This document shows, one piece after another, positions 1-11,367 of a stretch of 64,000 bases of DNA. Below the pieces are notes generated by a model. The model made no database searches. It saw only the letters and a list, made by a program, of their open reading frames with translations, and was not told where the DNA came from. The translations under genes and the position numbers were made by a program. Position 1 is the stretch's first letter. The number at the start of each line of letters is the position of its first letter. Origin of the DNA: Cryptomeria japonica (lineage: Eukaryota > Streptophyta > Pinopsida > Cupressales > Cupressaceae); assembly GCF_030272615.1 (NCBI RefSeq), contig NC_081410.1, forward strand, positions 254,743,533 through 254,807,532. The letters are read 5' to 3'.

Positions 1-2384
1 CATCCGGTTCAAAAACCCAGTCGTACGAGTCTTTGGTTTTGTCAGACAGAACTTTCAAAATTGCCAAAAACACAGTCTACAACAAGCATAATTCTGGTTA
101 TCATTTTCCTGAGCATAAAACAGATCAAGATAGTGTACCTCTGCCTTTTTTTGTTGCACTATTTGGTCGATCACCCTTCAGCTAGTTCAATCAAAACTAC
201 CTATCAAACTCAAGTCACTTAGATAACGTCTTACATAGGATATATCATTCCTGAATCAGACTGAATCTTAGTTACAATTTTAGAATCAACTCAGGAAAAC
301 ATCTTAGACAAGATAGATTGTTCCTAAAATCAGACAAAATCTCAGTTGTTTCTCCAAAAACAATACGCTAAACAGAACACACTAGCTCTGAAATTGATCT
401 TGACCTCTGCATCACAAAACAACTCTAGGTCACACTAATCCATAAAAATGCCTATTCAAACCAGGAGTTCTCGTAAGACAAAGGCCAAAGAGAAAACCTT
501 CACTTATCAAGATAATCCATTCTACGTGAAGGATCCCTTCACTGACATACCATCGTCATCAGGCAGACCGCTTTTTGATGAACCAAAATCTCCCACTATA
601 CATGAGACAGAATACAATGATGGAAACAAAAACAACCATAATATCCCTAAAAATCATAATGACTCCTCATCATCAAGTGAGACTGACGAAGCTACTGAAC
701 CTCCAGAAAAAGATATCCTTGACTGTCAGAAAGAGAAAGACTTTAGAAAAATGATGAAAGCTATCATGCTCCGAGAAAAGGAAGACTATTTCTTAGAACT
801 AGCAAATCAAGGTGCTAAACTTCTTGTTGGATATGATGTTCAGACACTTGTTACTGAGAGGAAAGACTCACCTATACTCATGGTACACAAATAGTTAATA
901 GCTTTGCGAACAGAGCTCACAGACCTGAAGAATAAGGACAATTCCCCGAACCAATATTCTCTGGAAGCAATATGTCCCTTCCCATTTGACAAGAATTTAC
1001 ACATGCCTCCATTCCCTTCGCGAGTGGAAATCCCAAAATTTGATAAATATGATGGTACCTCAGATCCTCAAGATCACGTTAGGGAATTTAGTGTTGCTTG
1101 TATTGAATTCATGCACGATCAAACATACCTTATGCGTCTCTTCCCAAGGAGTTTAGGGGGTCAAGCAATGGAATGGTTCTCAAGTCTACCCAAAGGAATA
1201 AAAACATTCGAAGAACTAATCCAACTGTTCTTACAACAATACTCATACAACATTCGACATCTTGTGACTATGATCAATCTTTGTAATACTCAACAGAAAA
1301 CAGGGGAACCTCTTCTTACTTTTCTCCAATGCTGGAGAAGGATGTTCTCTAGGTACCCACGACCTATCCCGGACTCTGAGAAAATGGATATATTTGTCAA
1401 TAACTTGGTCCCCGAAATGAAATATAGCATACAAATGCAAGTACATCCATCATTTAACAAAATGGTAGATAATGCCATTCAAATGGAAGATGTGCTCATA
1501 AAAAAAGGAGATATCACACCTTGGAAAGAAACACAAACAAGATCTAGTTCTAAAGAGAAGAACAAGTATTGGAAATTTGCCAAAGACAACAACAAGAATG
1601 TTGTTAATGATGGAGTAGTAGACACTGTCAAAACCAACTCAAAATCAACAATATTCAATCTGGCCAGTGCTACACAAGCGCTTAAAGCCGCTAAAATTAC
1701 AACAGAAAATCAGCCAAAGAAAACAAAGGAATGGTTCAAAGAAAAGCCTTGGCTTTCCAAACCTAAGCGTGATTTTACTCCTCTTGAAGAATCATATGAG
1801 TCATCTTTCAAAACTCTATTGGCAAACAACTTGATAACACTACCAGATAACTCTAGACCATATGATCCAGATGTCAAACCAAGATGGTGGAGAGAAAATG
1901 AATATTGTGACTTCCATCGGAATAAGGGTCATAACATAGATAATTGCATGAAGCTAAAACATGAGATTCAGGATCTCATAGACGCTGGTAAAGTTTTTGT
2001 TGGGAATCACCCAACCAATGCTGATCATAAAGCATTTAAAGACCCTTTGCCTGCTTATGAGCAAGGTGATTCCTCAAAGACCAAAGGAGGTGCCAAGGTA
2101 AATTATGCTTATGCCAGCCAGGACAACATTATCAACATGATTGAACCTTCACACTTAGAATATTGCAATGTGATTATAGTTCAAGATAAACCAAATGAAT
2201 CACAATATGCAAAACCTCTGACCAGATCTCAAAAGAAAGTCACTCTCCAAGGAGCTAGCTCTTCCAAACCGGCTCAAGAAACATCAAATCCGACAGCTGT
2301 GCCAAATATACAAAAGGAATCAACCTTGGACAAATTTAAAAGATTAACCTCCTCATCATCATCCTCTGGATACAACGTGGTTGA
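1..2384 (+). mobile_element. Tat-lineage Ty3-Gypsy copy A, leader plus gag (5' fragment)
   Basis: The whole interval matches the reverse complement of 13,655-16,041, so it is a second copy of the same family facing the other way. It begins inside the untranslated leader because of the window edge, runs through gag, and stops matching exactly at 2,384. From there it is replaced by a 56-bp junction and the end of a minus-strand LTR. Protease, reverse transcriptase and integrase of this copy are missing. Its 3' end is probably the plus-oriented 3' region and LTR at 18,092-19,968, which would make copy B an insertion or rearrangement inside it. That link is inference. Confidence 0.85.
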
Positions 2385-2391
2385 TCCGTAA
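448..2391 (+). pseudogene. gag: Gag of Tat-type copy A, one premature stop
   Basis: This encodes the structural Gag of a Ty3-Gypsy retrotransposon, which packages element RNA in virus-like particles. It starts at ATG 448 and stays in one frame, interrupted by TAG at 892-894 where copy B has a glutamine codon. The Retrotrans_gag region lies near residues 220-320 (AMEWFSSLPKG, FEELIQLFLQQY). A zinc knuckle of the pattern C-x2-H-x4-H-x4-C (CDFHRNKGHNIDNC) lies near residue 488, as in other Tat/Ogre-like Gags. The family match ends at 2,384 and the frame closes at 2,389-2,391 in foreign sequence, so the protease part seen in copy B is absent. It is not functional as it stands. Confidence 0.9.
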
Positions 2392-2440
2392 ACCGAGGGA
2401 ATGGATGCTGCTGCTGCAAATGAACCGTGGGCGCCAAAAA
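2385..2440 (-). other. Junction with a PBS-like sequence after the LTR
   Basis: These 56 bp separate copy A gag from the LTR at 2,441-2,822. On the minus strand, four bases after the LTR end, it reads TGGCGCCCACGGTTC. A TGGCGCC core is typical of the tRNA primer-binding site that follows a 5' LTR in Ty3-Gypsy elements. Finding it downstream of an LTR that also has a polypurine tract upstream is odd (see findings). The CTG-rich stretch at 2,405-2,417 has no other explanation. Confidence 0.5.
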
Positions 2441-2822
2441 TGTGTGAAAAAGTGAACCTGTAGCTGCAAGCACAACACTTCAATTCTTTTTTGTTTTGAC
2501 TTTTGTTTTGTTTCAATTCAACTCTTTGTAATAAATTAATCCTTTCGCATGATTGAATGGCAAATTTATTAATTAATTAAATATGCAAAGATATTTAATA
2601 AATTAAAATGGGATAATTGATCAAAATGATTATTCTTGAAATAATTCAATTAATTAAATAAATATTTAATTAATATTGAGTGGTTGATTTGCCATGTGAT
2701 TTTTGATAATTAAGGAATTAATAATGTGCTCAAGATTGATTTAATTGCCTTTGGATAGGACCTTAGTGATGTTGTCGAGATTAGGGGCCCATGGTTTAGA
2801 TGACCAATTTTAGGGTATTACA
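2441..2822 (-). repeat. LTR of the Tat family, internally deleted (copy B 3' LTR)
   Basis: On the minus strand it begins TGTAATACCC directly after a polypurine tract and ends near CACACA, matching the plus-strand LTR at 18,844-19,968. About 739 bp corresponding to 19,181-19,919 are missing. The octamer AATTGAAG borders both sides of that segment in the long LTR and occurs once here, which indicates a microhomology-mediated deletion. The shortened LTR has lost its TATA region and presumably its promoter. Confidence 0.85.
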
Positions 2823-2835
2823 TTTGCCCCTCTTT
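2823..2835 (-). promoter_or_regulatory. Polypurine tract of copy B
   Basis: The minus strand reads AAAGAGGGGCAAA immediately before the LTR start TGTAATACC. It is identical to the tract at 18,831-18,843 before the plus-strand LTR. A polypurine tract primes plus-strand DNA synthesis and marks the 3' LTR. Confidence 0.85.
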
Positions 2836-3900
2836 GAATTAATGTGCGAGCAGCGCTTTGATTCAAAGAATGTGTGATGTTCAGGAGATGCCAGTTCTAA
2901 ACTTGATTGATCACGAATTAGATAAAAAGCGAGGTGTTAGCTTGATTCGAAGCGACAAAGCTAAATGAGGTCTGATTAAAGTGATACCGATCTCGAACTT
3001 GATTGAACTGAGGAACGATAGAAAACAAAGATACCGAACTTGAACTTGATTGATCAAGAAGCGGATCTTACTGATCTAGAACCTGATTGATCTTAGATAC
3101 AGTGAATAATGATAAAAATCAATCTTGTACTTGATTGATCAAGACACGATGAGCGAAGAATAAATCGTCCAACTTGATCAAGAAACGAATACTGAACACC
3201 CGCTTAGATTTAGAATGACCAAGGAAACTCTTTAAACTTTTGATTGAGTTTAAACGAATAATCAGTTTGATTTGAAGTGATGAAACTGATTAATGTTAAG
3301 AGATTAATTCATATGAAAGACAAATATCAGCTTGATTTGAAGTGATGAAACTGATATGCCCCTAGCGATTGATTGATTCAGATGATCGAGAGATTTCAAC
3401 TTGATGTGAAGCGATGAAGTTGAGATGCCCCTTAGTGATGAGGATTTTAATTAGAAAGATTTTGCGCGAATTTTGATGAAGATTTGAAAAAAAATTCTCG
3501 ACTTGTGAGATTTGAAGTCATAAGATCATGAGTATGCCCCCTCGGGAGCGAAATCGAAAGAAAGCGAGGGTAGTTGATTATAGGCAATTGTTTGGCGAAA
3601 ATAAGTGATTTAAGCACAAATTGATTTTGAGGATTTTTCTGAAGATTTGACAATGATTGATGAGAAATTGAGCGTAGAGTTGATAGGTAGAATTGAAATG
3701 TGGATGTGTAGAATTGAAATTGAATTAAGATTCAGCGTTGAAATTGAGCGCAATTTGAAGAAAGAATGAGCATCAATGGAAAAAAGCGCTAAGTGGTCAA
3801 AATTGTGAAATTGACTAGCAAGACGATCTCGAAGTTCAATTTTGATCTCGAAAATGGAATCAGAGCAGGCACATTAGCCAAGGGTACAATTTTCGTGTCC
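2836..3900 (-). repeat. 3' untranslated region of copy B with degenerate short repeats
   Basis: There is no coding potential on either strand. The part up to about 3,571 matches the reverse complement of 18,092-18,830. It holds degenerate repeats built on CTTGATTTGAAGTGATGAAA and TTGATTGATCAAG, for example near 3,267, 3,331 and 3,397, several followed by ATGCCCC. The rest, 3,572-3,900, is AT-rich and leads into the promoter of the antisense PMD gene. Confidence 0.7.
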
Positions 3901-3931
3901 ATTGGAGCAAGTTGAAAAATTAGGTTTTAGG

Positions 3932-3942
3932 CTATATATAGG
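3932..3942 (+). promoter_or_regulatory. TATA box of the antisense PMD gene
   Basis: The plus strand reads CTATATATAGG, a textbook plant TATA box, about 70-80 bp before the first ATG (4,014) of the antisense gene. It faces away from copy B gag-pol transcription. Promoter activity is inferred from sequence only. Confidence 0.55.
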
Positions 3943-4013
3943 ACAAAAGTGTCATTTTCAATTCATTTTAACCCTCCAAGTTTGAAAATTCAAAAAACCT
4001 TCTGCGAAGAAAA

Positions 4014-6405
4014 ATGGTGGTCCCTACTCATCGGCATCGATTTGAGCGGTAGAGATGACATAATCGACCCTGAAACTACGATCCAGTGGTAAGTGATCAA
4101 TCTTTAGCCTTTGTATATTTCCAAATTTGAATTTTTTTGTGTATTTTTCACGTTTTTGACGGGTTTGAAGTCGGGTTTCTCGGTTTATCGTGCGAGACAG
4201 GATCCTGTCTAGTACGAGAAACTGGCAAATTGTGTTTTATCATTTCAACCCATTAGAATTGTCGTACGAGAGCAACCCTTATGTCGTACGATAGTCCGGT
4301 TAAAAGACCATTTTGTCATGCAGTGTATAAAAATTTGTCGTTTGAGGCTGTTTTCTCGTACTATAACCATTTCTGACTCGTACGAGATTTTGTTTAACTG
4401 TGTTTTGTCATTCGGAAAACAGTGACAATTTTTGAAAGTGTAAACATGAAATTTTGGTTTTGTATTTAACTTATTTGGATTTGTGTGATGTTTAACTTCT
4501 CTTGCAGGCTAATTTAGAATGTTTTCTGATGTTCGTTGTTGGGTTTTGCAGGGTTCTTTACCTCCTGTGCTCTTCAGATGTGTGTATCCACCCACGATGG
4601 CTTTAGTTTGGGATTTGTCTGAGGTGGAGTAGGCTCATGTTGATTTATGCGGCTTGGCTCATTTGATGAGGTTACGTGATATCTGTGTGAACCACGGGAT
4701 GCTCACGACGTTAGTAGAACGATTTCATTCGGAGCATAATACCTTTCATTTGTCGGTTGGGGAGTTGACTATCACTCCTGAGGATATGTACATGATTCTT
4801 CATATCCCTTTCGCTGGGGATAAGGTGGACTATGATACCGCATTGTTACCTGGACTACAGGCACTGAGGAATGTATTCAGGGATCCAGATATCTTGACTC
4901 ATTCTATGAGTTGGGATATACTGATGAGCAGGTACAGTGAGGAGTATCCACTGGCATGTGTCTTAGCAAGGTTTATTGGGTGCTTTTTGATGCCAGACTA
5001 AGGGCAGCAGGGTTTCTAGAGCAGATGGGGCCGGATGCTTGAGCGATTGATAGAGTCCCCTCAGAGACTTGGTTGGGGTTCTTGCTTACTAGCCCACATG
5101 TATCGAGAGATGCATGAGATTGTTTATAGAGAGGGGTGGAGCATGGCTGCTGGGGTGTACATTTTGCAGGTGTGGGCTTGGGAGCACCTTCCCCTGTGTC
5201 GGCCGATAGTGACAGACAGTAGGGAGCCAGGACAACCGATCATTTATAGATATGCTGGATATATCACATAGCCCCATCTGGGCCAGACAAACTATTGGAG
5301 ACGATAGCTTGATGACTTGATAGTTGTCGTATGGCGACCATATAGAGGGTTAGAGCCATGGGATGACTGGCGGGTAGTGCACATAGATTTATTTGTCACA
5401 CGTCCATTGATTGAGAGATCACAGACTGTTGTGGAGCGATTCGTCCTTTCACGAGTGATGAGGCAGTATGGTCGGCCTCAGGGGATCTCATAGGAGTTTA
5501 CAGCATATGCTAAGTATGCAGACGAGGAGAGACAGGGTTGGGCACCTAGGCTATCTTATGCCTTGGCTATGCAGGAGCTGACAGGTTTACCCCGCCTGAG
5601 GTGGGATTACCTGGAGGATATAGAAGATGCGGGGGTATTGCCCCAGTACAGGGATTATTTGCAGCAGCATCCATTCCCTCGGTTTACGGATCCTGGAGAG
5701 CATGCTCCTCATATCGAGGATGTGGAGGATGATGCCCCGCACCGGCATAAGGATAGACACAGAGACGGTCATAAGCAGGGACAGGGCCAGAGACCAGATG
5801 CTCCACGACGGACTGGTGGTGATCCTGGTGCCAGCAGCAGCGGAGTGCGAGCTGACATTGGACAGCAAAGGGGTGAGGGTGGATCCCTTGGGAGAGTAGG
5901 CGTGAGGTTGGGTGGAGGAGAGGAGGAGCAGGCAGCTCTGAGGCAAGTCCATTAGCGGCGAGAGGAGCAGGGCGGAGGAGCCACAGGTGGAGATGGTGGT
6001 GGAGATGGTGGCGGAGAGCCTGCGAGAGAGAAGGGGGTTGACATGGGTCAATCGATGAGAGCACGTCTTGCAGAGCTACAGTCACAGTTGTTAGTGGCGT
6101 AGACTCAGCTGGCGGTGCGAGACTGACAGCTGGTCGAGGTGAGGATTGAGCGTGATCGCCAGATTGCGGCTTTGAGAGCAGAGTCGAGAGCAGAGATAGA
6201 GTCTCTACGACAAGAGTTCCTTCTCCAGAGCAGTAGGGCATCTTATTATGTAGCTGCGTATAGTGCTGTAGTTCCTGTTACACAACAGGTGCGACCTTAT
6301 TCATAGTATATGGCCAGATCGGAGGGAGCGCGAGCACCTCGACAGGATCCCGGGCATTAGGCTCCTCCTCCTCCACCAGGCGATGAGGGAGAGGGTGCCA
6401 GCTAG
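4014..6405 (+). pseudogene. Plant mobile domain (PMD) protein gene, antisense inside the Tat element, decayed
   Basis: PMD (aminotransferase-like, PF10536) proteins occur both as plant host genes and as antisense extra ORFs in some Ty3-Gypsy elements of the Tat group. Exon 1 begins at ATG 4,014 and ends at a GTAAGT donor at 4,089. A likely intron ends at TTTTGCAG (4,551). Exon 2 carries the PMD signature: FHLSVGELTITPEDMYMIL and IPFAGDKVDYD (4,740-4,850), then W-rich segments (5,090-5,270) and RPLIERSQTVVERF with VMRQYGRPQGI (5,400-5,490). The C-terminal tail is rich in H, R, D and G with a possible coiled coil (6,050-6,240). Stops interrupt it in exon 1 and at about 4,629, 4,999, 5,269, 5,491, 5,953 and later, so it is dead. 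It lies downstream of integrase on the opposite strand, as expected for an antisense accessory ORF. Confidence 0.8.
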
Positions 6406-6541
6406 ATGATTCTTTGTGTAGTTCGGATATTTTTTATTTTTTTTTGTAAACACACCCATTTTTTTTTAGCCTATACGATTCTTGCTTCGATGGGAGTTTG
6501 TACATGTCATTGGACATCATTTTGTACTCTTAGACTTGAGA

Positions 6542-6543
<2 letters not shown>

Positions 6544-6596
<53 letters not shown>
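6544..6596. repeat. (TA)n microsatellite
   Basis: An uninterrupted run of TA dinucleotides, about 26 units, lies just past the PMD gene. The apparent TYIYIY peptide read through it is an artefact. Confidence 0.95.
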
Positions 6597-6597
<1 letters not shown>

Positions 6598-7490
6598 GAG
6601 ATCTGATTTGACTTCATTGCACTTGTGTCATTTCTATTATGAGATGTTTCTATATGCTTTATTCTATATGTATGCACTTCTTTTTCAGTATGAATATATG
6701 TATTACAAATGATAATGGATGTCTATGTTTTTGTTTCTTTTCATATGCAAATAAATGAATGAAAATGAGCAGTGCAATTTTTTATTTTTATTTTTCTATG
6801 TAATAAGATGACTACAAATGATTAATAATAAAATGAATGAATCTATATGAAATGTTATGTATGCAGCTAAACGTCTCAAAACACAAGTACTCGATCGGAG
6901 AAATAATGATAAATAGACCACTTAGTGTAAGAAATGATGATGCTTTCAGCTCGCATTATGAAGATAAAGAGATTATTATTATCACACCAAAATCACCCTA
7001 GATTCACTAAAATGCAGAATGAAATGCAAAATGATATGCAAAATGCAACCGAAACCTAGTTACTGGATTTAAAATACTTAAGATTCATCACTGAGCATAA
7101 CGAACACAATAGTCAAGGTAGAGTTCCTTTCTTTTTCAATGTGCAATATTAATTATCTTGTCCGCAATGACCCTTTTTTTGTTCATATCCTTGGACAGAT
7201 TTCGTAGGGACCCGAATTGCATCATAAAGAAATTCCCTCAAAACAGATAAAGAAATGACATGGACCCCCCTGTAGCATACAATTAAGCAGAGTCAAGGTA
7301 TGTGAGGCGATTTCACCTTAATGTGAAGGCTCTTATCATAGACACCTAGCTAATTTATATGTTTCCAAATCATCGGGATCATTCCTACAAGCAGAAAACA
7401 AAGAAAATATTATGCCCCCAATCCTTGCACCTCTTAGTCAATACAGACTTCCTCGAGTTACTCAGGGGGATAATAATCGAAAACCAATGC
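6597..7490. other. Non-coding stretch of copy B 3' region
   Basis: AT-rich sequence between the PMD pseudogene and the integrase end. It contains runs of ATGAATGAAT-like and AATGCAAAATGATATGC repeats near 6,750-6,850 and 7,010-7,050. I see no gene on either strand. Confidence 0.6.
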
Positions 7491-7640
7491 GTTGATAGAT
7501 GGAGTGCTTGAGTACAAGAAGCGCCTGTTTACCAGGTTTTCACCTGCTTGGCAGAGATTCATTTTTTTTTTTTACCAAGGTGCCTGTTTACCAGGTTTTC
7601 ACCAAGGCATTTTCTCTCTTTTTTCCTTTTTTTTTTTTTC

Positions 7641-7745
7641 TTCAGGACTTTTTCTGATTTTTATGATTTATTCAGAACATTTTCTGATTTTTAGGATTTC
7701 TTTAGGACATTTTCTGATTTTTAGGATTTCTTCAGGACATTTTCC
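7641..7745. repeat. 30-bp tandem repeat, about 3.5 copies
   Basis: Units at 7,641, 7,671, 7,701 and 7,731 share TTCAGGACATTTTCTGATTT with few changes. Just upstream (7,520-7,610) GCCTGTTTACCAGGTTTTCACC occurs twice. Both lie between the integrase stop and the rest of the 3' region of copy B. Confidence 0.85.
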
Positions 7746-7821
7746 ACTGTACAGTTTGCTGGAGCAGATAATGCTAAGTAAAGAATCTTTTCAGGTGGAT
7801 GGTGTCAATTGGTTCTCGGAG

Positions 7822-9027
7822 CTATTCTCCTTCCGATGTTGAGAGTTGATAAGCACCAGAGCCGAAGACTGCAGTAACGATATAGGGACCCAACCAGTTG
7901 GGTTCAAACTTCCCTTTGTTGTCTCGAAACTGTTGATTTTTTGGATTTTCTCTCAGAACTAGGTCACCAACTTGAAATTCTCTTTGTCGAACTTTCTTGT
8001 CATACCCTTTGGACATTCTCTTTTGATACACTCTGAGATGATTAAATGCCACTTGCCGACGCTCATCCAGCAATTCGAGTTCTTGCAATCTAGATATTCT
8101 ACGATCTTCATTAGTAACAAGACCTTGCAACGAAACTCTTAGAGATGGTATCTCTACTTCAATAGGTAATACTGCTTCGGACCCATACACCAAAGAGAAA
8201 GGTGTAGCCCCAATAGGTGTTCTGATACTTGTTCTGTAAGCCCATAGTGCTAGATTGAGCTGCAGATGCCAATCTTTCCCAGATTTGTTCACTGTTCTGT
8301 GCAAGATAGTCAGTAGGTTTTTGTTAGATGCCTCGGCTTGTCCATTACCTTGAGGGTAATATACTGATGACCAGTGTTGCTTTATTTTGAATTTCTCACA
8401 AAGTTCATCCAGGTCTTTATTCTTGAACTGTCCTCCATTATCAGTCACGATGGACGAAGGTATCCCATACCTGCAAATTATATAGTTTAGGATGAATAAG
8501 GCGACTTGTTTACCAGTTGCTTTGATGAGCGGAATCACCTCTACCCACTTGGTGAAATACTCAGTGGCTGTTATGATGAATTTATGTTCGTTGGATGAAG
8601 CAGGATATATCTGACCAATGAGATCAAAGGCCCATTGTTGAAAAGGCCAATGTGTAATGAATTGCATTAGATCCCTCACCGGGGCATGTATGAGATTTCC
8701 ATGAAGCTGACATTTCTCACAAGTCTTAGCAAATTTTATGGCATCTTTTTCCATATCTGGCCAGTAGTAGCCAACCCGTAATAGTTTCCGAGCTAAAGTA
8801 AAACCATTTGAATGAGATCCACAAATACCTTCATGGACTTTCGATAATACACGTTTCGATTCTTCAGTTTCTAGACATCTAAGCAAAGTACCATCCAAAC
8901 CTCGTCTAAATAAATCATTAGCTATGATAACATATCGCGAAGCATTTCGAGTTAGGTTTTTTTTCTCATTACGAGTAAGGTTTTTAGGGATAATTTGGTC
9001 ACAAAGATAGGAATAGATGTGGCTGTA
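7822..9027 (-). pseudogene. int: Integrase domain of copy B
   Basis: Integrase inserts the element cDNA into host DNA. A linker with SRYVIIANDLFRRG leads into an H-H-C-C zinc finger (VHEGICGSHSNG, then TCEKCQ). The catalytic core follows with its first aspartate in WAFDLIG, the second in IVTDNGGQF and the glutamate in NGQAEASN, so the D,D,E triad is intact. A GPY/F-type C-terminus (LGPYIVTAVFGSGAYQL) ends at TAG 7,822 with no chromodomain, which fits a non-chromoviral Tat element. The segment continues the gag-pol frame but is cut from the upstream part by TGA at 9,028-9,030. Confidence 0.92.
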
Positions 9028-9522
9028 TCAGGATGAATCATTTTTAATAATAGAATAGACTATTTGGGTCTCAGGAGAATCATAAGCAAGGTAATATAAC
9101 TCTTCCACCAGGAAATCAAAGCGAAAATTGGACTCTTGTAGCTCAGGTATAGATGCCAAGGTAGCCATAGCATCGAATGCTCTATTTGCTGATTTAGGAA
9201 TTTGTTGGAATGATATAAAAGCAAAATACTTCTTGAAATCATCTACCATCCTCTTGTAAGGCATCAATTTCTCATCCCGAGTCTGATATGTATCGTTGAT
9301 TTGATTGATGACCAGCTGAGAATCTCCATAAATATGTAATTCAACAACCTTCCATTCAATGGATAGTTTTATTCCATTTACCAATGCTTCATATTCTGCA
9401 ATGTTGTTTGTGCAAGGGAATAGAATCTTATAAGATTTTGGAATGGAGTACTTATGAGGAGTAATGAATAGTATGCCAGCACTTGAACCATTTTGAGTAA
9501 AGGACCCATCAAAGAACATCTT
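9028..9522 (-). pseudogene. Second (archaeal-type) RNase H domain of copy B
   Basis: This extra RNase H follows the ordinary one and is a hallmark of Tat elements (dual RNase H). It has the expected acidic residues: FFDGSF, IAEYEAL, YGDSQLV and a final NRAFDAMATL. It is bounded by TAG at 9,523-9,525, where a tryptophan is common before the first motif, and by TGA at 9,028-9,030. The catalytic residues look preserved, so the damage is limited to nonsense codons. Confidence 0.88.
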
Positions 9523-10146
9523 CTAGGGTTGTTGAGTAAGATGCATTATTGATTCATCTGGGAACTCAATGTGTAGTGGTTGAGTATCCTTAAGTGGAGC
9601 TTTAGCAAGTTGATCAACAATTACCTGTCCTTTTATGGCTTTGCGTTCCACATATTCAATGTCAAATTCTGTAAGGATCATTACCCACTTTGCCAATTGT
9701 TTGGTGAGTTTTTCTTTATTAAGAAGATACTTGAGTGGATCAATTTTGGCCACCAACTTGACTGAATGTGCGAGCATATAATGCCTTAGTTTTTGTGATG
9801 CGAAGACTAATGCCAAGCATGCTTTTTCTATTATACTATAGCTCATTTCGTAAGACACCAATGTCCTGTTGATGTAATAAATAGCTCTTTCTTTTTTGTT
9901 GTCATACTGTTGCGCCAGAAGTGCCCCCAATGATGAATCAGTTGCTGATATGTATAAGATTAATGGTTTACCTTGAATAGGTGGCATCAATATCAGTGGA
10001 TTTGACAGATACTCTTTGATTTGCTGAAGGTGTTGTTCACATTCTTGATCCCAATTGTATAATATGCCTTTCCTTAATACCTTTGTAAAAGGTTGAGCTT
10101 TATTTGCTAGTTGAGAAATAAATCTTCTAATGGACTGGAGACGTCC
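9523..10146 (-). pseudogene. First RNase H domain of copy B
   Basis: This is the native Ty3-Gypsy RNase H that degrades template RNA during reverse transcription. Visible motifs are LYISATDSSLGALLAQ, IIEKACLALVFASQKLRHY, KIDPLKYLLNK and VIVDQLAKAPL. The connection region after reverse transcriptase (SIRRFISQLANKAQPF) reads in the same frame. TAG at 10,147-10,149 separates it from reverse transcriptase. Confidence 0.88.
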
Positions 10147-11367
10147 CTATAGACTTCTCATTTGACTGATGTTCTTTGGAGGCGGCATTTCCATTATAGC
10201 CTGGACCTTCTCAGGATCAACCTCGATGCCCTTCTTTGAAATGATGTAGCCAAGTAGTTTACCAGATGTCACTCTGAATGCACACTTCTTTGGATTTAAT
10301 CGGAGCTTGAACTTTTCCATTCTGTCAAGTATAGGACCTAACTCTTGAATATGCGTTGATCTTTTCATAGTCTTCACTAAGGTGTCATCAACATAATCTT
10401 CCATATTCTTATGCATCATGTCATGAAAGATAGTTGTAACTGCTCTTTGGTAGGTCGCTCCTGCGTTCTTTAACCCAAATGGCATAACGTTCCAGCAAAA
10501 GGTTCCCCATGCACAGGTGAAAGCTGTCTTTTCTTGATCTCTAGGAGCAATTTTAATCTGATTGTAGTCGGAGAATCCATCCATTAGTGAGTACATCTCA
10601 TACCCAGCTGTCATGTCGACTATCATATCAATATTTGGCAATGGAAAGTCATCTTTTGGACATGCTTTATTGAGATCTCTAAAATCTATACAAACTTCGA
10701 TAGATTTATCTACCTTTGACACAGGTACTATGTTGGAAATCCATTCAGCATAATCTGTCGCTCTGATAAATCCAGCTTTGAGTAGTTTCTCTAGTTCAGC
10801 TTTGACCAATAGTGCAACATGCGGGTGCATCTTACGAAGTTTTTGTTTAACTAGTTTTACTCCTGGTGTGATTGAGAGATGGTGCATAATGAGATCAAGA
10901 TCTAAGCCTGGCATATCAGAGTATGTCCATGCAAAATTTATTTTCTTCTCTAAGAATAGCTGAGTGAAATCCTTCAATTCCTCTGCTGATAGTGATTGAG
11001 CTACATGAATAATTTGTGGTGTGTCTTGATTCCTGATATTCACTGGTTGAGTTGGTTCGATCAATATGGAAGACCGCTCCTGAAAATGACTGGGCAGTAT
11101 ACCAAGTATCTCACCTTCAGGTGCCTCAGAGAGATTTACACCTTTGGGTACGTCCTTTATTTTCTCTTTTTCGGATTCTGACATCGCCACAATGTGGTTT
11201 TCGCCATCAGATCTTTTATTTTTATCTTTCTTGTTTTTGCGACTAAGATACTTGATATCCTCTTCAGTCATATTTTCATTCCATTCACTGGTGGAAGAGT
11301 TAATAGGTTCGACTGCATTGAGATAATAGGATAATGTATAGTCATTGGCAAAAATAGGTATATCCAT
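10147..11367 (-). pseudogene. pol: Reverse transcriptase domain of copy B
   Basis: This RNA-directed DNA polymerase of the Ty3-Gypsy type spans about residues 175-406 of the open segment. Key motifs are EVCIDFRDLNKACPKDDFPL, SLMDGFSDYNQI, FCWNVMPFGLKNAGATYQ and the catalytic EDYVDDTLVK near residue 324, followed by KLRLNPKKCAFRV and LLGYIISKKGIEVDP. It ends at TAG in the context RSL-stop-GRLQSI, where a glutamine codon is expected from the family, consistent with CAG to TAG. The N-terminal 170 residues are linker from the protease and G-patch region. Confidence 0.93.

Noticed and set aside
5587-6241. Minus-strand ORFs opposite the PMD C-terminus
   Set aside because: They are shadows of the PMD reading frame, produced by its biased composition.
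6406-6606. Small plus-strand ORF ending in YIYIYI
   Set aside because: It reads through a (TA)n repeat and has no domain.
7492-7842. Plus-strand ORF rich in F, S and I
   Set aside because: It is made of poly-T and a 30-bp tandem repeat.
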